A stretch of 64,000 nucleotides of DNA. Origin: Periplaneta americana (lineage: Eukaryota > Arthropoda > Insecta > Blattodea > Blattidae). Position 1 is the first letter of the stretch. Each line of letters begins with the position of its first letter. The DNA is taken from NCBI RefSeq assembly GCF_040183065.1, contig NC_091119.1, positions 66,016,392 through 66,080,391 on the forward strand. Direction: 5' to 3'. The position numbers were made by a program, and so were the translations under genes. The notes below the pieces were generated by a model. It worked only from the letters and a program-made list of their open reading frames with translations. It searched no databases and had not been told where the DNA came from. Shown one piece after another: positions 56,814 through 64,000 of this stretch.

Positions 56814-57049
56814 TGAAGGGTTCAGAACCATAGTGGGCCAAGCGCCATTTACTAAAACTGTAGAAAACAAGGGTTAAAATGAAGTTATTACCATAATTCA
56901 ATGGAAACATATAGCAAATAATATAAAGTATACACATTAAAACAAAATATGTCAATCTTCATTGAACTATGGTATTAACTTAACTTTAACCCTTGCTTTC
57001 TCCATTTTTAATAAATGGCGCTTGGCCCACTATGGCTCTGAACCCTTCA
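56814..57049. mobile_element. MITE family B, copy 4
   Basis: Full length with ends TGAAGGGTTCAGAACCATAG and ATGGCTCTGAACCCTTCA. Confidence 0.85.
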
Positions 57050-57156
57050 ATTGTAAATTGCCTCATAGAAATACATGTGTAAATGTAGATAATTGTGGAC
57101 AATGGTTGTTTTAAGAAATAAAATACTCTGTTATGGCTGAAGCCTACTCTCACCTT

Positions 57157-57668
57157 CAGGGGGCGTACTCAAAGGCGGGATTACAGGGTTAGAACCCTCC
57201 CTTGAACTTAAATAAAATGACAAATTTAGATTTGAGTTTTCTTTTATCCACAATCGTTTTCCCTTCTCTAATTTTTCACTGTCAGAGTAACAAAATCTAC
57301 ATCGACATAAGACATAGTTCTTCTACCGTTCCTTCAATATATTCTTCATGCCAGTTTCATTCTTCATCCTTGGTGAGGTCCATGTTCCATTATTGTGTTT
57401 AATTAAATTTATTTCAATACATTTTATTGTTCCCATGTATTTTCCTATTATGTAAAGTAAAATGTCTTACCTATCATATACAAATAACTGTTGACTGATA
57501 TTATATACATGATTATTGTGTAAATGTAATAATGACACAAGGATTTTTTATTATACAAAATTAAACAGACGTTAATATTTGTTAAAAATTGGAGGACAAT
57601 GAAAATATTACGTTTCAAAGATATTATAAGAATATTCATGAATATAATATTAATAAATATACCGTAAC

Positions 57669-57732
<64 letters not shown>

Positions 57733-57826
57733 TAGTAATAATGATACATAAAATTTAAAATACCGATAATGTAAATTATAAACAATTTTAATAACCCCCT
57801 TTTGACAAAATCCTGCGTACGCCACT
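57157..57826. mobile_element. Element X, copy 2 (uninterrupted)
   Basis: Ends CAGGGGGCGTACTCAAAGG and, inverted, CAGTGGCGTACGCAGGATTT. Shares TCTACATCGACATAAG and AAATATACCGTAACATAATA with copy 1. Non-coding, with an (AAT)n tract at 57668-57731. Possibly a hAT-derived MITE. Confidence 0.65.
57668..57731. repeat. (AAT)n microsatellite in element X
   Basis: About 20 triplets. Confidence 0.9.
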
Positions 57827-58454
57827 GCTCACCTTTTAATCTTCTTTTTCTTTATTATATCCTGTTTCTTCTTCTTTCGTTGCTACGTTTCTTCCACGGG
57901 TTACTTCTGCACCTAAAATGACTTCATAACTAATACAACAACTCACGTGTTAAAGTATTTTCCTCTGAAGTGACTTTTGCTACGTACATATGAAGCAGTA
58001 TTACCAATCTACTACAGTTTAAAATTGTATGGATAAATGTTTCAAGATGATATGAATGGGATATCTGTAAATGCTATCATCGTCCTAGACAACGGGTGTT
58101 TTCACAAAAAAAAAAAGTCTTTGGACTTTGGTTGTTTTATGAAAATCACGGAAAATTTCTACTTCTATAATATAAGACTATTGTGGTTTTTTCCACTAAC
58201 AACTAATTCAATAGATGGCCACTAAAATACGCTCACCACATGCTTAATATTTCAAATTTGCATTTTTTTGGGTTATTTAAAGAAAAAACTTCAATTTTAT
58301 TGAGAGAATGAGACTGCAAAACTTAGAAAAATGGAAGAGTAGAATAAAGTACGAGTATTAAATAGACTTAGAGAAAAACTGTACGATGCTATTCGCAAAA
58401 AGGGATAGATATACAAATAGATGGACAGGTGGTGGATACAGCACACATAAACAT
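57827..58454. other. No recognisable gene
   Basis: AT-rich DNA; nothing supported. Confidence 0.35.
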
Positions 58455-58497
58455 GTATGTATGTATGTATGTATGTATGTATGTATGTATGTATGTC
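58455..58497. repeat. (TATG)n microsatellite
   Basis: About ten GTAT units directly at the edge of a Penelope-like fragment. Confidence 0.9.
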
Positions 58498-58670
58498 CTA
58501 ACACCCAACTGAATTTCAGAACACACACTCTTTCCGCTGTAACATTACCAATCATGAACACACTCGCAAAGACTATAACAGAAAACTGAAAGAAATCTCG
58601 AGACCTTAATAGAATTCAGAAGATGATGCACACCACATCGAAACTAGTCAATTAAGGTAAAATACCGACA
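58498..58670 (+). mobile_element. Penelope-like element 3' fragment
   Basis: PNTQLNFRTHTL matches LSTQINFRTYTG of the 3.4-kb copy. The tail CAGAAGATGATGCACACCAC follows. Confidence 0.6.
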
Positions 58671-58797
58671 TAGTTTAATATTAACTCAGTGAAATATTTG
58701 ATCATTTAAGTAACAGTTCTTCACTAGTAATAGTCTTTCTGTTTTCTGCACCTACTTTTCCATTAAATTACGTACGTTAGGGTTACTCGTATTTAAC

Positions 58798-59010
58798 GAA
58801 GTTTTATCAACCGCTGCGGTTATCTAGCGACTGAATGATATGAAAGTGATAATGCCGGCGAAATAAGTCCAGGGTCCAGCGCCGAAAGTTACCCAGCATT
58901 TGCTCTTAATGAGTTGAGGGGAAAACCCTCAACCAAGTAACTTGTCCCAACCAGGATTTGAATCCGGGCCCGCTATTTTCAGGCCAATCGTTACTCTACA
59001 GCGGTGGACA
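58798..59010 (-). mobile_element. tRNA-derived SINE (common-tail family), minus strand
   Basis: Minus strand: CCACCGCTGTAGAGTAACG, B box in CGGATTCAAATCCTGG, TACTTGGTTGAGGG and the tail GAGCAAATGCTGGGTAACTT. Confidence 0.85.
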
Positions 59011-59859
59011 GTAAGGTACATAGGCCTACGTATTCTTGAAGAAATTGCTGCATTCACCAAGGTTTGTGTATTGGCTGTGAGTTGGTATGTAGCTTTTAAT
59101 GTTTTTGAAAAAGCGATTTCGATTGAGCTTCCTAATAACTAGTAAAGGAGCTTTTCTCGCATCCATTGCATTACAACCGAGACAGATTGTAACCTTCTGT
59201 TTAATTTGATACCACCATGACATGGGGCACCTTACTTGGATCTTACTTGGTTTAATTTTGTAGTAAAACCAATATTTTAACTGCACTGAATATGTTTTTG
59301 ATTTAGTAACCTTCAATTATTAACTACTGAAGCTGATCTTTCCAATTGCTCACAATAGACAGATCAACACTTGTACACTACTCAGAAACAGACTTCTAAA
59401 CAAGATTGTCTCGTCTTGAATCTTCGCCGTTTGATGTACTCAAGTTGTCGATCCCAAGCCACACAGTCATTATGTAGCGCCTTTCTTTCAAATAGGATCC
59501 ATTGGCTGTTCGTGGGGATGCGATTTTTTTTCTAATGGGTGAAACTTTCATTAATTACCAGTTGCTTTTTTTATTGTTTAAGATCACAATAAGCATAGTG
59601 GAGAAAATGTATTATGGTAGAAAAGGAGTTGTTGAAAAAATACATTTTTAAAAAGAATAAAGTAGTATCAGTATAAGTATCAAACGTGTTAGGCATACAA
59701 TAAGTAAATTAAACTTACATGTTATGTAGGCCAATGCTTCAATTATGTTGTAAGTATATTTAATGAACAGTCCGAATTTGTATTAGCGAAAATTAAATTT
59801 AAAGTTCAGGAAGAGGTTTTTTCTTATTTTTTATTCTCACACTACATTTTGACAATAAC
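59011..59859. other. No recognisable gene
   Basis: Nothing supported. Confidence 0.35.
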
Positions 59860-59866
59860 AACAACG

Positions 59867-59920
<54 letters not shown>

Positions 59921-59923
59921 GTA

Positions 59924-59965
<42 letters not shown>
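59860..59965. repeat. (AAT)n microsatellite
   Basis: About 33 triplets with two AGT variants. Confidence 0.9.
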
Positions 59966-59966
<1 letters not shown>

Positions 59967-60548
59967 TCATAATCATAATAACAACAACAATAAAAATTGA
60001 CTGAACTATTTCATATCTTTCTTACTTCGTATTATTCATTAACAAATACAGTAGCATATTTTTTTTAAATTAAAATAATATTAAAATGCACAAAACATCT
60101 GAAAAAGTAAAATTTTGTACATGGGGAATTATGGCAAAGATTAACAAGTGGAATGAACACACCTGTATGTCTTACTCCATATTTTCAATTTTAATTCTAA
60201 TAAACTTAGATTTAACTATTTCACGTCTTTCTTAATTCCTCTTATTAACAAATCAGAATAAGATTAAAATGCACAAAAACAGTTAAACATCTGAAAAGTA
60301 AAATGTTCTATATGTGAAATTCTTATGCCAAAGAGATAATGTAAAGACAGGCAATATTTAATATTATATGGACATGCAAAGGTTAACAAGTGGAATAAAA
60401 ACACACAATTCTCCAATTTGTGTTTTAAGTCTATATTTAAAATACATTATTTTATGCATAGAATGTATTATTTACTTTCAAATTTTGGTTTATTTTTCTC
60501 TGAATATTCCCTATTAAATTTAAATCCCTTTGCTTTTAGGTCTCTAAT
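59966..60548. other. No recognisable gene
   Basis: Contains a diverged direct duplication: AAATGCACAAAACATCTGAA-like text near 60084 and again near 60268. Confidence 0.4.
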
Positions 60549-61470
60549 TTATAGAACAATATCATTGCAAATGCAATCCCCTACTATTTCCATTACATCT
60601 ACATCATCATAAACTGTAATTGTTGCTGGGTGATGGATATACATAAGAGCAAGCAAGACCAGTGAGATTATTAATTGCTCTTTATTCCGCAGGAAACTTT
60701 TTATACTTTTCATTGAAGAGAATAATCTCTCTACTTCAGCAGTCGAAACAGGTAGGGTTGTTAGCACGCACAGCAGATAATAGATTCTTGGATAGAACTT
60801 CTTGTCACACTCTCAAAACAGTCAGCATCCCATTTGGGTTTTTATCTCTACAATCTGCTTTTCACACCATGTAAGATACTCAGTTGTGAGTACTGACTCT
60901 GATGTTCTATATTGAAATTAAACTTTCAGATTAAGTAGCTTCTCTAATCCAACACAGGATGAAGCATTTTTGAGTAGCAGGATTTCCAATTGTTGACAAT
61001 AACTCTCTATTTTTACTGAAGCGATGAATCAGTCCAGAAATAAGAAATTCTAGGCAAGGTATGAAGAATGATCGCCTGTAGAATTCTCCTGCAGAATTAC
61101 TGGGATGATTGTCTCTTTCTATTTTGTTCCCTGTTATACGATGCACCTCAATAATTTCTATATCGAGAACTCCTCTGCTATCCTCTGTATGAGCTTTATT
61201 GAATGTGCATTTGAAATTTGCACATCGCAGTCATTATTAGCGGAATATAAATCCTGAGTTTCTCTACTATATCGTCAGCATATTTTAAGGAAGAAACTAG
61301 ATTATGTAGTGGATTCTGGAGATAGATAAGAGGGCAATGTAACAGTGAAAACATATTTACAAACCAGCAGAGAAACTGAGAAGCCTTCGAAAACAGTTGA
61401 AAGTTACTCATTATCTGTACAGCAATCTTATGTGACAATAAATACAAGACAAAATTAGACATTTAAAAGG
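60549..61470 (-). mobile_element. hAT transposase remnant (ZMYM1-like type), minus strand
   Basis: In order on the minus strand: a decayed segment near 61462-61196, then RITGNKIERDNHPSNSAGEF and YRRSFFIPCLEFLISGL (61146-60931), then the dimerisation domain TLPVSTAEVERLFSSMKSIK and SFLRN (60760-60690). Such proteins occur in ZMYM1/TTF-type hAT genes. Frames are broken and the N-terminus is missing. Confidence 0.75.
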
Positions 61471-61772
61471 AGTTAAGGCAAATCCCAACAAAACAAAACC
61501 TGAAATTGCAAAAGGTTTTTAATAAACATGTATAGACTAATGTGAAAAATTAATAATTAATACATATATTATATGATACTTTAAATTCTAAGTTCATGAT
61601 TGAAGAAAATATTGTATGCAGTGCATTTTTATATCAAACATTACAATTCAAGTCACTTTCTATTAATTAAAATATTTGGACGAGTTAAAAGAATCCTAAA
61701 GTGCTCCCAGCTCTATATTTTGTTAAACTGATTCCTAGGCATTCGAAAATTATGTTATATCCAGGCGTTATT
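61471..61772. other. No recognisable gene
   Basis: Nothing supported. Confidence 0.35.
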
Positions 61773-61986
61773 TGAAGGGTTCAGAGCCATAGTGGGCCAA
61801 GCGCCAATTAAAGTTAAGTGAATACCGTAGTTTAATGAAGATTGACATATCATTTAGTTCTAATGTGTATACTTTATATTACTTGCTATATGTTTCCATT
61901 GAATTGTGGTAATAACTTCATTTTAACGCTTGTTTTCTACGGTTTCAGTAAATGGCGCTTGGCCCACTATGGTTCTGAACGCTTCA
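61773..61986. mobile_element. MITE family B, copy 5
   Basis: Ends TGAAGGGTTCAGAGCCATAG and ATGGTTCTGAACGCTTCA. It has an internal deletion of about 25 bp compared with copy 4 and lies inverted relative to it. Confidence 0.85.
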
Positions 61987-63892
61987 TTTATACGTAGTTC
62001 TGAGTTGTGCGTAATTTAAGTCTTTAATCCCTTCTTTGTACAACCCAGGTTTTACTGTTGTTTCTGTTATTAGTTTGAGAACAGTCCTATTTTTTTTAAA
62101 TTTCTGTTTTTCTCTTTTTGTTCAAATGTGTCGCCACATAAACACTTTCCCCACTACTAATTTTTAAAGAAATTATACCTTTCAATTATTTATGATTTGA
62201 ATAGTTAGATTCTTCATGGATTTCATATTTTTCTACGCTATTTTTTCCAATTTCTAAATGGTGATTTAATCAGTGATCTCTTCTGGTGGGTACCCTTTCT
62301 TCTGCACTCAGGAGAAAAAAACACACAGTACTTGCAACACGCCCCATCACTTCTTTGGAATAAGCAAGCCACTATCATTTCTTTAGCAAATTCATCTAGA
62401 ACTTCAGTTTCTTGCCTTGCATTTTGCTTACTGGATAAGTAAATGTTTCATCAGGTACCTACAAACAATCTTCTCAACACATTGCGTTTTAACTAACGTT
62501 TATTTGCGACTGGTACTGCTTTACTGAATAACAGTAGATTATAAGACACTGAACCTATAGGTAAATAATTGCAAAACAAACAGGTTTAATATTTCAGTAA
62601 CACTTGAATTTGTTGAACGTGGTATATCTTGCTCAGTCGCGGTTGTCTGGAAGCACTTAATCCAGTGGGGACTATATTATTATTTTTAAACTCAAACTTA
62701 TTATCCGACATTAGCAGAAATCGTTTAAAAACGGTCTATTGTTGAACTACACGACTACACAATCTTCTCTTCGTAATATTCTTTCTCTCAGATCATTTTT
62801 CGATCAGTGAAAACACTACCACACTGATACAGAAAGTACAGCGATGATACGTGGAAAAAGGAACGGAAGCTAATAGAAGGCGGAAGTATTTGTTGGTGTG
62901 CATTCACAAAGACACTAAGATTATATAGGCCTATAATCGCAGTGCACATAATCTTTGTTGACTTTGAAAATGTTGTAAAAGTAAAATTTAAGGCGTTACA
63001 AAAGATTAATTTAAATTTGTTTTTACACTGATAAAAATAATAGTTAATTTTTTGAAATGTTTGTGGGAAATTGAGGGAGGTGGGAGTCCGTACACTCTAT
63101 GGCCCTGACTTCGGGTTTGTTTAAAGTGGGGTGCAGGCATAGACTCCATTTCTGTCATTGGAGAAACCTTTTTTGATTTTCCATTTCTTGAAAAGAAAGG
63201 TCTGCAAGGCACTTAACAGTTTTCCATTAATTTCAAGATTGTATTCAACGTAAATCAATTCTTGTAGGTAGATCCACACGTCTCCTCTATGCGCATTGAC
63301 TTATTCGAGTATTTTTCCTTCTCATCCAGCGAAAATGCGCAACTTTTCTTCTCCATAATTAATTCTCTCACAATACTTACAATCACAAGATTTACAAATT
63401 GAATATAATTCCGATTAGAAATTTGATATATTACATTAGCTATTATTCAGCATTTTAAAAACGAATTAGGCTTGCTTGATTTTTCTTCCATTCTTCTGTT
63501 ACTTTGTTGGCTGAGATTAATATTAGACTAATCGTAAAATTTTCCTTTCGAAGGCTTATTCTCCATATTGAATGTTATCCACCTTGTGTGACGTATTTTC
63601 ACTAAAAAATTCAACCATTCGTAACCTTTCTATTTCGAAAGCTTATTCTCTATATAAGACGATATCCGCCAACAGTGAAGTTCATAGGATAGAGATCGTT
63701 CATTGCGGCAGGGCTTGAAAATTTGAACACAATTTCAAGGAAAACGTAAAAAATAAGAACGAGAATACATAAAGTCGGAGAACGTAAAATTGAAGTTTCA
63801 TTATATACTGATCTACATAGATCACTCGTCCAATCGGTTCCAACACCTAGAGGAAAGCAAGTAAAAAGGGGAACTTATCTTGGAAGTTAGCC
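61987..63892. other. No recognisable gene
   Basis: Around 63550-63670 a weak direct duplication exists (TCGAAGGCTTATTCTCCATA and TCGAAAGCTTATTCTCTATA). Otherwise nothing supported. Confidence 0.4.
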
Positions 63893-64000
63893 CTTGGTGA
63901 TGCATCCAAGAGTAAGATTCCCTTGTCCTGCCTTTCCTGATGATGGAGACAATAGGAAGTTCTGAAACGTTGTATGTCTCTTCTTCTGACATGGAGAATA
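63893..64000 (+). mobile_element. Possible Penelope-like 3' tail at the window edge
   Basis: CCTGATGATGGAGACAATAG followed by GTTCTGAAACGTTGTATG resembles the 3' tails of Penelope-like elements (GATGATGG...CGAAACG). No coding support and cut by the window end. Confidence 0.3.

Overview
This is a eukaryotic, almost certainly insect, genomic window. It is AT-rich and packed with transposon remnants, and it carries a small local family of intron-bearing arylalkylamine N-acetyltransferase-like (aaNAT-like) genes. The many tRNA-headed SINEs sharing one tail, the mariner, hAT, piggyBac and Transib remnants, and the insect-type aaNAT proteins suggest a large-genome insect. I favour a blattodean (cockroach or termite), but that is an inference from the style of the repeats and not a proven assignment.

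Host genes: three aaNAT-like paralogues lie in tandem on the + strand. aaNAT-1 is one exon covering the whole domain (12612-13292). aaNAT-2 is one very GC-rich exon (24535-25203) with no ATG at its start. aaNAT-3 is split into two exons (38623-38909 and 44908-45265) that join in frame over a 6-kb intron. All three keep the Glu-Pro region near the N-terminus and the RxxGxG acetyl-CoA loop. I see no other convincing host gene, no rRNA and no functional tRNA.

Layout: 1-3.4 kb is a ~40-bp satellite rich in TGCGCATGC that flips orientation at its right end, followed by a Penelope-like fragment. 6-12.5 kb is a nest of LINE, hAT, mariner, MITE and SINE pieces. aaNAT-1 follows, then more LINE and SINE pieces and a very long (CTAT)n tract at 19.6-20.4 kb. 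A Transib transposon lies at 20.8-23.0 kb inside a SINE. aaNAT-2 is followed by a Harbinger-like MITE and a 30-bp tandem repeat that two transposons have entered. A hAT carrying a LINE spans 27.8-31.4 kb, and a doubly invaded element spans 33.8-35.8 kb. aaNAT-3 spans 38.6-45.3 kb; its intron holds a hAT element at its very 5' edge and a 74-bp satellite split by a piggyBac-like element. 46-64 kb has no host gene I can recognise and holds LINE, SINE, MITE, hAT, mariner and DUF7869-type remnants.

Most notable: the 2,163-bp Transib element at 20827-22989 has a CAGCG target duplication on both sides. Both ends read as a V(D)J recombination signal: heptamer CACAGTG, a 23-bp spacer and an AC-rich nonamer. 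It retains the RAG1-like C-terminal part of the transposase. Second is the hAT element whose 8-bp target duplication overlaps the splice donor of aaNAT-3 exon 1.
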